Shown one piece after another: positions 34,806-43,913 of a DNA stretch of 64,000 bases (its first letter is position 1; every line of letters begins with the position of its first letter). Source of the DNA: Paraflavitalea pollutisoli (GTDB lineage Bacteria > Bacteroidota > Bacteroidia > Chitinophagales > Chitinophagaceae); assembly GCF_029360705.1 (NCBI RefSeq), contig NZ_JARKMX010000008.1:867949-931948 (forward strand). Reading direction: 5' to 3'. The translations under genes and the position numbers were made by a program. A model generated the notes under the pieces. It worked only from the letters and a program-made list of their open reading frames with translations, was not told the origin of the DNA and did not search any database.

Positions 34806-36320
34806 ATGAAGTTTTACCTGACAGCCTTCATCCTGCAGCTGGGCGCGCTGGCGAGCGGCGCCCAATCCACCACCCAAACGGAATTTGGCCTCAGCGAGAA
34901 CGGACTCATCTACCCCGACTCTACCATGCGGCAGTTAAAACACATCGTCGATTCGCTCAACCTGCGTTTCAAGGTGTGTGACCTCAACAAAACCTATTAT
35001 GCCCAACCCCAGGGCATGGCCCATTATATTACCCTGCGTGATCAGCAAGCCTGGCAGGCCCGCCAGGACATCGACCGGCAGATCACGTTCGATCAGTTCC
35101 AGGCCAAATACACGGCGGCTACCTATTCGAAGGACCAACTGGTGATCCGGGAAACCGGGTTTATCCGCAAAGATACCATCACCCAATTCTCCTCGGCCGG
35201 CTTTGGGACCGAATCGGAATATGTGGAATTAACAGGCGATCCTGCTAAGTATGCTACACCGCTGAAAGGCCGGTGGGTGTACCAGTTTTACGACTACCAA
35301 AAAGGGAAAGCCCTATTAAAGGCCTATTATTTCGCGTCCAACCTCCATAGCCCGGCCGTGCCCACCAAATATGCCCGGCAGGTACTGTATGTAGATTGCC
35401 TGATCGACACGACCAGCAAGCTCTTTACAGCCAACGACGAGGGCTATTATACCGGGTATGCCCACCTTGCCGACAGCACGCCTTCCAAAGTATATGCATT
35501 CCTCCAGTTCGTGAGGAGTAAATTGGCGGCAGCTCCGCGCCTCAAAAATGCCAACGATGTGCTCGACAAACATGTCTACGCCGGCTACGTGAAGGAAGTG
35601 GAGAACTGGAATACCCTCAAATGGGAATTGATCAGGAAAAGCATCTCCCGGATGCCCGAATTTCAGCCTATGCTGTTGCAGGCTTATGAAGAAGCCCTGC
35701 GTACCCGCCAGTCGGAAGATGAATTTGAAAAACTGGTAGAGTTATTTTTATCACCCAAGGCCAGTCTCGGGCTGAAACGCAACCGGTTGGTATATGGCCG
35801 GTGCAGTATGGACCAGCGCCCCCGCGAACATGCGGTGGAGATAGCACGGCTCTCTGCAGCCACCGTGAACTGGGAGACCTTTTTGCGGGCCCACCTCGAT
35901 ATCATGAATGATCATTTCCAAAGCATGGCCACCAGCAGTTATGGACAGGCCATACGGGGCACCTATATCCGCGAACTGGAAGTGCTCGACATCAACGTGC
36001 CCGATCTCATGATCGGCATTGCACTGCGCGTGTCCAATGCGGCGCCAAACCATTACGCCGGCAGCGTTGGCCGCCTGGGTCGTGCGCTGGCGGAGACCAA
36101 AGAGCCCGCCAAAATGGAAGCGGCCATGCTGGGCATGATCCGCGATCCGACGCTCGACGACTTCAACCGCGTGCTGATGTATTATGTATACCTCACGTAT
36201 GCCCGTTACAGCACCGTCAACGGGGGCTTTTACACAAAAGCTGCCAGGTTAACTGCAGCCGCCACTACCCTTCCGCCGTACCTGGCGATGAAGGTAAAGG
36301 CCAATCCGCCTAAGCAATAG
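34806..36320 (+). CDS. Secreted protein of unknown function
   Basis: This is a 504-residue protein with a signal peptide (FYLTAFILQLGALASGAQ); the ATG at 34806 is chosen for that reason over a start 16 codons earlier. No family was recognised. The first part is mixed alpha/beta with many aromatic residues; from about residue 230 onward it appears helical (YEEALRTRQSEDEFEKLVELF, ATVNWETFLRAHLDIM). It would act in the periplasm or outside. It stands alone between secDF and a permease gene and is followed by a terminator. Confidence 0.7.
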   Translation: MKFYLTAFILQLGALASGAQSTTQTEFGLSENGLIYPDSTMRQLKHIVDSLNLRFKVCDLNKTYYAQPQGMAHYITLRDQQAWQARQDIDRQITFDQFQAKYTAATYSKDQLVIRETGFIRKDTITQFSSAGFGTESEYVELTGDPAKYATPLKGRWVYQFYDYQKGKALLKAYYFASNLHSPAVPTKYARQVLYVDCLIDTTSKLFTANDEGYYTGYAHLADSTPSKVYAFLQFVRSKLAAAPRLKNANDVLDKHVYAGYVKEVENWNTLKWELIRKSISRMPEFQPMLLQAYEEALRTRQSEDEFEKLVELFLSPKASLGLKRNRLVYGRCSMDQRPREHAVEIARLSAATVNWETFLRAHLDIMNDHFQSMATSSYGQAIRGTYIRELEVLDINVPDLMIGIALRVSNAAPNHYAGSVGRLGRALAETKEPAKMEAAMLGMIRDPTLDDFNRVLMYYVYLTYARYSTVNGGFYTKAARLTAAATTLPPYLAMKVKANPPKQ

Positions 36321-36396
36321 CAACGCAGCTGCTCAAGGGCAGGGCTTCTGCCACACCCCGGCTGCTACCCACGACGCCTTTTCTCTTCCTATAGCG

Positions 36397-36431
36397 GCCC
36401 TGATTACCTTTGTGGTGTCAGGGCTTTTTTT
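36397..36431 (+). terminator. Intrinsic terminator of the secreted-protein gene
   Basis: A stem GCCCTGA...TCAGGGC with an inner ACC/GGT pair is followed by seven T. The loop region contains TACCTTTG (36405-36412), an exact -7 match, so part of the stem might also serve as promoter for the next gene. Confidence 0.8.
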
Positions 36432-36567
36432 GCGCCTGCACGCGTACACCCATTGTATCAAAACTGTACAGTGGGCAACCGCAGGCACCTCAGAATATGG
36501 CTATTTATCAGGCAGTTACAATTCTGGCACCGGCGTTGTTCTTTACCATCGACCTATTCAGACAGCT

Positions 36568-38916
36568 ATGTTAAAAAACTACCTCAAGATGGCCTGGCGC
36601 AGCCTGGCCAAAAATAAGATATCTTCTTTTATCAATATCAGCGGCCTGGCCGTAGGCCTCGCCATCGGCATCCTGATCATGGTCGCCGTGCTCGATATGA
36701 TCAGCTACGATAAGTTTCACCAGAACATGCCCAACATCTATTCGCTGATGAATACCCACAAGGTGGGCGGCGAAATCGGTGTAGGTACCAGTGTACCCGG
36801 ACCGCTGGCGGCCGACGTCAAGGCCAATTTGCCGGAAGTGCAACGCATTTCCCGTTTTGCCGGTAGCGGACAAACGCTGATCACCACCGAGGAGAAAAGC
36901 GTCTATGAAACCACCGTCTTTGCAGAACCCGATTATTTCCGCATGATGACCTTCCCAGCGCTCTCCGGCGATCCCGTAAAAGCGATGGAAGGATCAGGCT
37001 CGGTGGTGATCACCGCGCGCACCGCCCAGAAGTTGTTTGGCACCGTCAACGCCATTGGCAAACTGATCACCTACAACAGCCAGTTTCCCCTGGAAGTAGC
37101 AGCGGTTATTCACGACATCCCCGCCAATAGCAGCGCGCAGTTCGATGTCATCATTCCTTTTAAAGTATACGAACAGCAAAACAGCGGTTGGATCAACAAA
37201 TGGGACAATAACCAGATCGCCACCTGGATGCAGCTGCAGCCCAACGTAAACCTGGCGGCGGTCAATGCCAAGCTGGGAAAGCTGATCAAGGCCAGGCTTA
37301 ACAATGAAGAAGCCGGACTTTTTGCCTATCCCTTCTCCCGCATGTGGTTGCACGGCGAATTCCAGGACGGCAAGCCCAGTGGTGGCCGCATTTCGGCCGT
37401 CTGGATGTTTGCCACGATCGGGATTTTTGTATTGCTGGTCGCCTGTATCAACTTCATGAACCTCTCTACCGCCCGGTCTGAGCGTAGGGCCCGGGAAGTA
37501 GGTGTCCGCAAAGTGATGGGCGCTTTCAGAAAGCAGGTGATCGCGCAGTTCCTGTGCGAAGCCATGTTGTTATCGCTGATCTCCCTGGCCGTCGCTTTAC
37601 TGCTCGCGCGGCTAGCATTGCCCCTGCTCAATTACTTTACGGAAAAAGAGCTGAGCTTCGATTTCATGAACTGGCAACTGTGGGCCTCCTTGACGGGCAT
37701 GGTCCTGTTTACGGGACTGGTGGCCGGCAGCTACCCAGCCTTCTTCCTCAGCAGCTTCAAGCCGGTATTGGTATTGAAAGGCATCATCGTCAACCGGCGG
37801 GGCGCCTCCATCCTGCGCAAGGGATTGGTCACCTTCCAGTTCATGGTGTCGATCTGCCTGATATTGGCCACCATCGTTATCTATAAACAACTCCGCCATG
37901 CAGAAAGCCGCCCGATCGGCTATACTGCCGAAAACCTGGTAGAGGTACCATTGCGCGGAGAGATCGTCAACAAATATGCGTTGCTGAAAAACGAACTGTC
38001 GCAGGTACCAGGCGTAGAAAGCGTTTCGGGCGGCGGCAACAACATCCTCCGCTTTGGCGGCGCCACCGATGGGGTCACCTGGCCCGGACAGGGACCCAAC
38101 GACCGCATGTGGGTTACCCTGACCGACGTGCAATACGACTGGGCCAAAACGGCGGGATTACCGCTGGCGGAAGGCCGGGAATTTGACCCCGCCTACGGTA
38201 CCGACACCAATGCAGTGCTACTGAACGAAGTAGCCGTGAAGAAAATGAGGCTGGTATCCCCCGTAGTAGGTCAGCGGGTAGGTGGTGGTACGGTGGTGGG
38301 CGTGGTAGGAGATTTCGTGTACAACAATCCCCTGTCGACGCCCAAGCCCATGCTGATCAAACTGACCCGCGGAACAGTCAACCACCTGTTTATCCGCATC
38401 AAAAACGACGACCAGTGGAAGAAAACCATGGCAGGCATCGAAAAAGCGATCAAAAAGACCGATCCGCTGTTTCCCTTTGAGTTTCATTTCGTGAATGAAG
38501 AATACCAGAAACGTTTTCAGGGCATCCGGTTTACGAGCCAGATGACCAACCTGATAGGCGTGCTGGCCATTTTCATCTCCTGCCTGGGATTGTTTGGCCT
38601 GTCGGCCTTCCTGGCAGAGCGCCGGCAAAAAGAAGTGGGTGTCCGCAAAATATTGGGCGCCAGTCTCACCCAGGTCTGGATGATCTTATCCAAAGACTTC
38701 CTGAAACCGGTGCTGATCGCGTTTGTGCTGGCCACGCCGCTGGCCGGCTGGGCGCTGCACAGTATGCTCCAAAACATGGATTACCGCATTTCGCTGTCCT
38801 GGTGGATGTTTGCCGTGGCAGGCATCGCTACGGTGATTATTGCGCTGGCCACCGTCAGTTTCCATGGCATCAAAGCCGCGCTGGTAAGCCCTTCGCAGTC
38901 GCTGCGCAACGATTAA
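36568..38916 (+). CDS. ABC transporter permease, MacB/FtsX type
   Basis: This 782-residue membrane protein has two FtsX-like halves. The start at 36568 (MLKNYLKMAWRSLAKNKISS) is the classical N-terminus of this Bacteroidota family; the open frame extends 52 codons upstream without family resemblance. A first transmembrane segment near 22-42 is followed by a MacB_PCD periplasmic domain, then helices preceded by ERRAREVGVRKVMGA (about 340), a second periplasmic domain, and the last bundle with ERRQKEVGVRKILGAS near 690. It would couple to a separate ATPase for lipoprotein, peptide or drug export; none adjoins it. A terminator follows. Confidence 0.9.
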   Translation: MLKNYLKMAWRSLAKNKISSFINISGLAVGLAIGILIMVAVLDMISYDKFHQNMPNIYSLMNTHKVGGEIGVGTSVPGPLAADVKANLPEVQRISRFAGSGQTLITTEEKSVYETTVFAEPDYFRMMTFPALSGDPVKAMEGSGSVVITARTAQKLFGTVNAIGKLITYNSQFPLEVAAVIHDIPANSSAQFDVIIPFKVYEQQNSGWINKWDNNQIATWMQLQPNVNLAAVNAKLGKLIKARLNNEEAGLFAYPFSRMWLHGEFQDGKPSGGRISAVWMFATIGIFVLLVACINFMNLSTARSERRAREVGVRKVMGAFRKQVIAQFLCEAMLLSLISLAVALLLARLALPLLNYFTEKELSFDFMNWQLWASLTGMVLFTGLVAGSYPAFFLSSFKPVLVLKGIIVNRRGASILRKGLVTFQFMVSICLILATIVIYKQLRHAESRPIGYTAENLVEVPLRGEIVNKYALLKNELSQVPGVESVSGGGNNILRFGGATDGVTWPGQGPNDRMWVTLTDVQYDWAKTAGLPLAEGREFDPAYGTDTNAVLLNEVAVKKMRLVSPVVGQRVGGGTVVGVVGDFVYNNPLSTPKPMLIKLTRGTVNHLFIRIKNDDQWKKTMAGIEKAIKKTDPLFPFEFHFVNEEYQKRFQGIRFTSQMTNLIGVLAIFISCLGLFGLSAFLAERRQKEVGVRKILGASLTQVWMILSKDFLKPVLIAFVLATPLAGWALHSMLQNMDYRISLSWWMFAVAGIATVIIALATVSFHGIKAALVSPSQSLRND

Positions 38917-38938
38917 GCCTTTCTACTTTTCGATATCG

Positions 38939-38970
38939 GCCCTGCACGCCCTCCGGCTGCAGGGCTTTTT
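38939..38970 (+). terminator. Intrinsic terminator of the permease gene
   Basis: An outer stem GCCCTGCA/TGCAGGGC with inner GCC/GGC is followed by five T, 22 bases after the permease stop codon. Confidence 0.85.
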
Positions 38971-39040
38971 AGTATCCGCGAGGTCAAAATATGTCCGGAT
39001 GACACGCAAAAATGGCTAACAAAAAAACCGCAAACTGTAT

Positions 39041-39048
39041 TACTTTTG
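39041..39048 (+). promoter_or_regulatory. -7 box TACTTTTG for the aminotransferase gene
   Basis: TACTTTTG matches TAnnTTTG and lies 42 bases before the ATG at 39091. The upstream -33 region is A-rich without a clear TTTG. Confidence 0.5.
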
Positions 39049-39090
39049 CGCCATTCGTTTAAAAAAGCAAGCAACAGACACTTATTAATT

Positions 39091-40281
39091 ATGCAATTAT
39101 CATCCAGATTAACATGGTTCAGCGAGCCTGAAACGCTGAAGATGGCGAAACTCGGCCGCGAGTTGAGAGCCAAAGGCATTGATGTTATCGACCTCAGTTT
39201 GGGGGAGCCCGATTTCGATACCCCACAACACATCAAGGATGCCGCTAAGAAAGCCATCGACGATAACTATAGCCACTACACACCCGTAGCCGGCTATATG
39301 GACCTCCGCGAGGCTGTATGTGTAAAACTGAAGCGCGACAACAACCTCGATTATAAACCCGAAAACATCATCGTATCAACTGGTGCCAAACAAAGTTTGG
39401 TCAACGCGGTATGGGCGGTGATCAGCCCCGGTGACGAAGTAGTGATCCCTACGCCGTATTGGGTTACTTACTCCGAGATCGTGAAGCTGGGCGAAGGCGT
39501 TGTAAAGCTGGTCACCACTTCTATCGAGAACAAATACAAGATCACCCCTGGTGAGCTGGAAGCAGCTATTACAGAGAAGACGCGTCTGGTGATGTTCTCT
39601 TCCCCCTGTAACCCCAGCGGTTCCGTATACAGCAAAGCCGAGCTGGAAGGCCTGGCCGTGGTACTGCGCAAGTACCCCAAGGTATTCATCCTCTCCGACG
39701 AGATCTATGAGTACATCAACTTCGTAGGCAAACACGAGAGCATTGCACAATTCGACGACCTGAAAGACCGTGTGATCATTGTAAATGGTCTCAGTAAAGG
39801 TTTCGCCATGACCGGGTACCGTCTTGGTGTAGTAGCTGCTCATCCCGATGTAGTGAAGGCTTGTGAAAAACTGCAAGGTCAGATCACCAGCGGCGCCAAC
39901 AGCATCACCCAGCGTGCTGCGATCGTAGCGTTCACCGGCGATCTCCGTCCTTCACAGGAAATGAATGTGGAGTTCGAGCGTCGTAAGAAGCGTGTGATCG
40001 AGATCATGAACGGCATTGACGGCCTGAAGTATGCTGAGCCTGATGGTGCGTTCTATGTATTCCCCACCGTTAGCCAGTATTTTGGCAAGAGCGATGGCGA
40101 AGAGACCATCAAGGATGCCGATGATCTTTGCATGTACCTGCTGAACAAGGCACACGTGAGCACCGTTACTGGTCGCGCATTCGGTGAGCCTACTGCGATC
40201 CGTATCTCATTTGCCAACAGCATGGAGAAGATCGAAGAAGCCTGGAAGCGCATCATCGCTGCCCTCGCTAAACTGAAATAG
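39091..40281 (+). CDS. Aspartate aminotransferase, PLP-dependent class I
   Basis: This 396-residue fold-type I aminotransferase has the Schiff-base Lys236 in GLSKGFAMTGYRLG, the PLP-contacting NPSG motif at 174-177, Asp203 and Tyr206 (LSDEIYEY) and Arg244. The C-terminal AIRISFANSMEKI segment contains the substrate-carboxylate Arg. The start at 39091 (MQLSSRL) is the family N-terminus; the frame opens 15 codons earlier. It transfers amino groups between aspartate and 2-oxoglutarate, feeding amino-acid synthesis. It is single, with promoter and terminator on either side. Codon choice looks that of a highly expressed gene (many GTA/GGT/CGT codons). Confidence 0.92.
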   Translation: MQLSSRLTWFSEPETLKMAKLGRELRAKGIDVIDLSLGEPDFDTPQHIKDAAKKAIDDNYSHYTPVAGYMDLREAVCVKLKRDNNLDYKPENIIVSTGAKQSLVNAVWAVISPGDEVVIPTPYWVTYSEIVKLGEGVVKLVTTSIENKYKITPGELEAAITEKTRLVMFSSPCNPSGSVYSKAELEGLAVVLRKYPKVFILSDEIYEYINFVGKHESIAQFDDLKDRVIIVNGLSKGFAMTGYRLGVVAAHPDVVKACEKLQGQITSGANSITQRAAIVAFTGDLRPSQEMNVEFERRKKRVIEIMNGIDGLKYAEPDGAFYVFPTVSQYFGKSDGEETIKDADDLCMYLLNKAHVSTVTGRAFGEPTAIRISFANSMEKIEEAWKRIIAALAKLK

Positions 40282-40300
40282 TCAGCTATTATTGATAGAC

Positions 40301-40326
40301 AAAAAGCCGGCAATTGCCGGCTTTTT
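40301..40326 (+). terminator. Intrinsic terminator of the aminotransferase gene
   Basis: The palindrome AAAAAGCCGGCAATTGCCGG followed by CTTTTT lies 19 bases after the stop. It is perfectly symmetric and could work on both strands. Confidence 0.9.
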
Positions 40327-40434
40327 GCGTTAATGTCCGACTCTCGATGCCGTCCTTCTAAAGCCCCCTTTGGCCCGCCAGCCCCACCACATCCAGGCCC
40401 CGCAATTTTTCGTATCTTCGTCAAAGCATTATTC

Positions 40435-40812
40435 ATGTCAATATTGAAACATCCGCTATTATACGTAGGCTCCACAGGTGAAAAGAATCTCTACACATTA
40501 TTTGACGGTGGAGCTAATTTGTCGTGCATAAATCCAGATTACGTGGAGGAACTGGGAGGTGCGCAATCACTGGGTAAAATCAGGCGCATCGCTACGGCCA
40601 GTGAGGGTCATTTTATCGAAGTTAAGCAACGCATCACCCTAGACTTCTATATTGACGATGTACTCCTCAGCGATGAGTTCCTCGTAGTGCCCGGGTTAAG
40701 TGAAGAGGCGATAATCGGCGCTGCCACCATGCAGAAATGGCGCATCAAACTCAACTTCGATGACGACCGGGTAGAAGTTGATCCCAAGGTTGCTAAAATG
40801 CAATTGATATAA
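40435..40812 (+). CDS. Retropepsin-like aspartic protease-fold protein
   Basis: This 125-residue protein has the order of a single retropepsin domain: an N-terminal strand, the active-site-like LFDGGANLSCI at about 22-32, a flap region, and the C-terminal VVPGLSEEAIIGAATMQKW motif of the family. The catalytic triplet reads Asp-Gly-Gly rather than Asp-Thr/Ser-Gly. It has no signal peptide and would need to dimerise to form an active site. The start at 40435 is chosen because the upstream part is Pro-rich and unlike the fold. It is flanked by terminators on both sides. Confidence 0.75.
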   Translation: MSILKHPLLYVGSTGEKNLYTLFDGGANLSCINPDYVEELGGAQSLGKIRRIATASEGHFIEVKQRITLDFYIDDVLLSDEFLVVPGLSEEAIIGAATMQKWRIKLNFDDDRVEVDPKVAKMQLI

Positions 40813-40816
40813 CAGT

Positions 40817-40842
40817 AAAAGCCGGGTTTCCGGTTTTTTTTT
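40817..40842 (+). terminator. Intrinsic terminator of the retropepsin-like gene
   Basis: The stem AAAAGCCGG/CCGGTTTTTT with a 4-base loop is followed by a long T run. It begins 4 bases after the stop codon. Confidence 0.88.
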
Positions 40843-40924
40843 GTAAAGACCTGTTTCACTGGCCAGCGAAACAACCAGGCAGTTTGAAGCGAGCTGTGGG
40901 TATTTGTCGTTCGGCAGTTGCTGC

Positions 40925-41075
40925 CGCGCCTCCCCTTCTTCAACACCATATAATCCGCATTATCTTTGCTGTCGATGTGCTATCGTTCAGGAGTTGATGT
41001 CGCACCTACCCCTTCTTCAACCCCATATAATGTGCTTTTTCTTTGCTGTCGAAATGCTCCAGCGCATTGCGCAAG
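40925..41075. repeat. Degenerate 77-base tandem duplication at the 3' end of the AlkD-like gene
   Basis: The last codons of the AlkD-like gene (41002-41060) recur in altered form at about 40925-40983, 77 bases downstream on the minus strand. The copy would encode DSKDNADYMVLKKGRRG against DSKEKAHYMGLKKG in the gene. The period is not a multiple of three and the copy follows the stop codon, so it is not translated as part of the gene. Confidence 0.65.
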
Positions 41076-41962
41076 GCCGAGCGCGGCATCGTAGCAGCAT
41101 GTTTATCCAGGAAAGTCTTGAGCTGTTTCCGGTCCTTGCCGGCATACCGCAGCATCCAGCCCGTGGCTTTGTTGACCGTCTCGTCCGTGTCTTTCATCAG
41201 CAGGGCTGCAATCCGGAATGTTTCGTCCACCTCGCCCTGGCGGATAAAATGCGCAGTACTCAATATAGCCGTTCTCCGCTCATAGGGGTTCTTCGATTGC
41301 GCGAGTTGGTATAGCACCTTACGCGGCTTATCATACAAATACCTGCCCACCACCTGGTGCGCCGCCAGGTCCACCAGGTCCCAGCTGTTTACCCGGTCAT
41401 GCCTGCGCAGGTATAGGTCGTACAGTTCCTTCAGCCTTTCTTCCGTCACCTTTTTGGCACTCGCCGCTTTACCCATGATGCTCATGGCACCCGCCCGCAT
41501 CTCGTGTACGGCATGCTCCATCAACTTTTCGATCTCTTTGACCGGCATGTCTACAAACAGCTTGGCCACCTCAAAAACATGCCCCATGCGCACCCCTACA
41601 AACTGATCCCCCACCAATGGCTTCTCGTCATTAAAACTAAAATAACGTTCGTATTTCTTGAGTTCTGCGTCCGACTGGTAGGTCATCAGGGTATCGATAA
41701 AGACCCGGGCAGTCAGATCAGCTTTGCCAGCGGTCTTAACCGAGGCAGCCTTGACGCTTTTCGGCGAGATGGATTTTACGGCGGCCTTTTTAGCCGCAGG
41801 CTTATGGATGGCGGATTTCGTGGCCGCCTTTTTAGCCGCAGGCTTAGGAACCCCCGATTTAGTAGCCGTCTTTTTACCGGCAGGCGATTTATTACCAGCT
41901 TTGGTGTTTGATGGTGCAGTCGACTTTGGGAGGCGGGAAACGGTGGCGGCAGCTTTGGCCAT
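41006..41962 (-). CDS. AlkD-like DNA alkylation repair protein with Lys/Ala-rich tail
   Basis: This 318-residue protein has a C-terminal part (about 85-318) that is an AlkD-type HEAT-like repeat DNA glycosylase fold, with VRMGHVFEVAK, SWDLVDLAAHQVVGRYL and EVDETFRIAALLMKDTDETV blocks. The first 80 residues are a low-complexity tail of Lys-Lys-Ala and Pro-Lys motifs, including two copies of HKPAAKKAA-type units, like eukaryotic histone H1 tails. AlkD excises bulky or cationic alkylated bases; the tail would add sequence-independent DNA binding. The start at 41962 begins the tail. The 3' end has a degenerate duplication downstream. It has no obvious partner gene. Confidence 0.88.
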   Translation of the reverse strand: MAKAAATVSRLPKSTAPSNTKAGNKSPAGKKTATKSGVPKPAAKKAATKSAIHKPAAKKAAVKSISPKSVKAASVKTAGKADLTARVFIDTLMTYQSDAELKKYERYFSFNDEKPLVGDQFVGVRMGHVFEVAKLFVDMPVKEIEKLMEHAVHEMRAGAMSIMGKAASAKKVTEERLKELYDLYLRRHDRVNSWDLVDLAAHQVVGRYLYDKPRKVLYQLAQSKNPYERRTAILSTAHFIRQGEVDETFRIAALLMKDTDETVNKATGWMLRYAGKDRKQLKTFLDKHAATMPRSALRNALEHFDSKEKAHYMGLKKG

Positions 41963-42102
41963 AAGGTAGTCAATTTTGGTGACTACAAACATACTGGTAT
42001 ATCCCAGCATTCCGCCGGTGCTATTGCGACAAAACCAGGGGCTGATAGCCTTTATCCGGCGTTGGCCGCTCTGCCCCCGCCAGACGGCAGCTATACGATG
42101 AC

Positions 42103-42126
42103 GAACGGCGCCCGAAGGCGCCGTTC
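42103..42126. other. Perfect GC-rich hairpin
   Basis: The stem GAACGGCGCC/GGCGCCGTTC with loop CGAA has no T run on either strand. It lies between the Cthe_2159-type gene end and the AlkD-like gene start. A related hairpin occurs at 62693-62717. Confidence 0.6.
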
Positions 42127-42166
42127 TGAAAAAGTTGATAGAGCTGCGGAGCTATAGACTAATTCC

Positions 42167-43735
42167 TTATCCCCGGCTCATCGATCCACCCACCTGGGTA
42201 ACCATGGTATTGGTTGTAAATGAAGTAGAAGAACTGCCTTTACTATAAGTACCCGACATATACAGTCCATTGAACGAAACTCCATCGGTAACACTTCCGC
42301 CGGTGTAGACCCGGTAACTGGTGCCCGTTTTCAGTTTCGCACTGGCGTAGATCATCGTGCTGTAAGCGATCGGCGCCTGGAAGGTCAGGGCCTCTGTACC
42401 ATCAGCCGCCTCGATATGGATCACCTGGTTGGCGGAGCCACTACCCAAAATGACCGATGGCACTGTCGACACCGATGCTGTCGGTCCGCTCGTAGCGCCC
42501 GCTATCCCCACCAGGATACCTCCCGTGATCTTGAGCGTCCGCGCATCACAGTCGATACTGGCTTCGGGCGCCCTCGCTCCTACCGCCAAGATCTTACCAC
42601 CGGTAATCGTAAAGATCCCATTGGAGTCCATCGCATCATTGCCGGTGCTGTACGCATAGACATTACCCCCATTGATGTAGATGGCTGTACCGGCATTGAG
42701 GCCGTCATCGGCTGTCTTCACGGTAATATTGCCTTTGTTGATAGTCAATACACTTTTGCTCTCGATACCCTCACCGGCGGTTGAGGTCACATTGATGGTA
42801 CCACCATTGATGGTCACATACGGATCAATGCTGGCATCTTCTTCTTCATACGAGGCCGCGATGCCGTCATCACCCGTATTCAACGTCAGGTTGCCATCAT
42901 TGACAATCACATACCCCTCCTCGCATTCGATGCCATCACTGGCGGCAGTCACCTTCAGGGTGCCACCATCCACGATAAACGCGTCGTTGGTATGAAATCC
43001 ATCAGTGACAGCGCCGGTAACCGTTATCGTGCCGCTGATCACGCGGATATAATCATCACTGGCGATGCCATGCTTGTAATTGCCTTTCACGTCGAGACTG
43101 CCATGGCCACTGAACACCAGCTGTCCTTCGCTGAAGAAGGTGGCTTTCTGATCTTCCGCAGACGTGGCATAGCTGGCTCCATCCGTCAGGGAGTTGGTCG
43201 TATTGTCATTGATCACCACAAAAGCTCTTTTGGAGGATTGTATGTTGATGGCCGGACCATCGGCATGGGTGATATTGACGCCATTGAGCGTGAGCTTGAA
43301 TTTCTTGTCGCTGTAGATCTTCACCGATCCATTGGTGGTAGTGCCCGACAGTTGGTATTCTACTCCGGCCACAGTAGAGGTCACCGTCAGGTCCTGCCCT
43401 GACTGCACAATCGTCACGCCGGCGGCCGATAACGGATTGCTGATGGTCACGGTACTGCCAAAGTTGATCGTCACGATGCTGCCGAAAGTCGAATTGGCCA
43501 GGATGTCTTCTGCATCATAGCCGGTTTGGGTGCCACCTTCTGCCGTACCACTGGTGATGGCGGTACTGTCGATGGTGGCCGTCGTACTACCGGTAGTCGC
43601 TTCGTCGGCAGCGGCCTTGTCAGAGCAGGCGCTGAGCCAGCCAAGCGTTGTAAACAGGATGATAAAACTCGTCAATAGAGGCTTCAGGGGGCCGGTTGTT
43701 GCGGCCGGGCGGGTCTGTGTTGCAGGTGTCATCAT
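42167..43735 (-). CDS. Cthe_2159-type carbohydrate-binding-domain lipoprotein
   Basis: This 522-residue lipoprotein has lipobox LSAC after a long charged N-region. Its body is a right-handed parallel beta-helix of the Cthe_2159 family (PF14262), with repeated short coils such as KRAFVVINDNTTN, SGHGSLDVKG, GIASDDYIRV and TNDAFIVDGG, each turn bearing Asp/Gly pairs. The family founder binds polygalacturonate and cellulose, and some members may be lyase-related, so a pectic or uronate polysaccharide ligand is possible. The start at 43735 (or 43732) is chosen to give a lipoprotein signal. It is transcribed alone on the minus strand. Confidence 0.85.
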   Translation of the reverse strand: MMTPATQTRPAATTGPLKPLLTSFIILFTTLGWLSACSDKAAADEATTGSTTATIDSTAITSGTAEGGTQTGYDAEDILANSTFGSIVTINFGSTVTISNPLSAAGVTIVQSGQDLTVTSTVAGVEYQLSGTTTNGSVKIYSDKKFKLTLNGVNITHADGPAINIQSSKRAFVVINDNTTNSLTDGASYATSAEDQKATFFSEGQLVFSGHGSLDVKGNYKHGIASDDYIRVISGTITVTGAVTDGFHTNDAFIVDGGTLKVTAASDGIECEEGYVIVNDGNLTLNTGDDGIAASYEEEDASIDPYVTINGGTINVTSTAGEGIESKSVLTINKGNITVKTADDGLNAGTAIYINGGNVYAYSTGNDAMDSNGIFTITGGKILAVGARAPEASIDCDARTLKITGGILVGIAGATSGPTASVSTVPSVILGSGSANQVIHIEAADGTEALTFQAPIAYSTMIYASAKLKTGTSYRVYTGGSVTDGVSFNGLYMSGTYSKGSSSTSFTTNTMVTQVGGSMSRG

Positions 43736-43913
43736 TGCGGTAATAATTAAGTGTAGCATTGTTCCATGCAACGAAACTATTGGTTGCGATATAGCACGCC
43801 TACAAAGCATCGGTCAATGGGATTTTTCTCCCGACTAATATCATCGCAGTACCTTCCCGTACAAGGATTTGTTAAATAAATTCAGTATCCTTACTGTTCA
43901 AATTCACGCCTGC

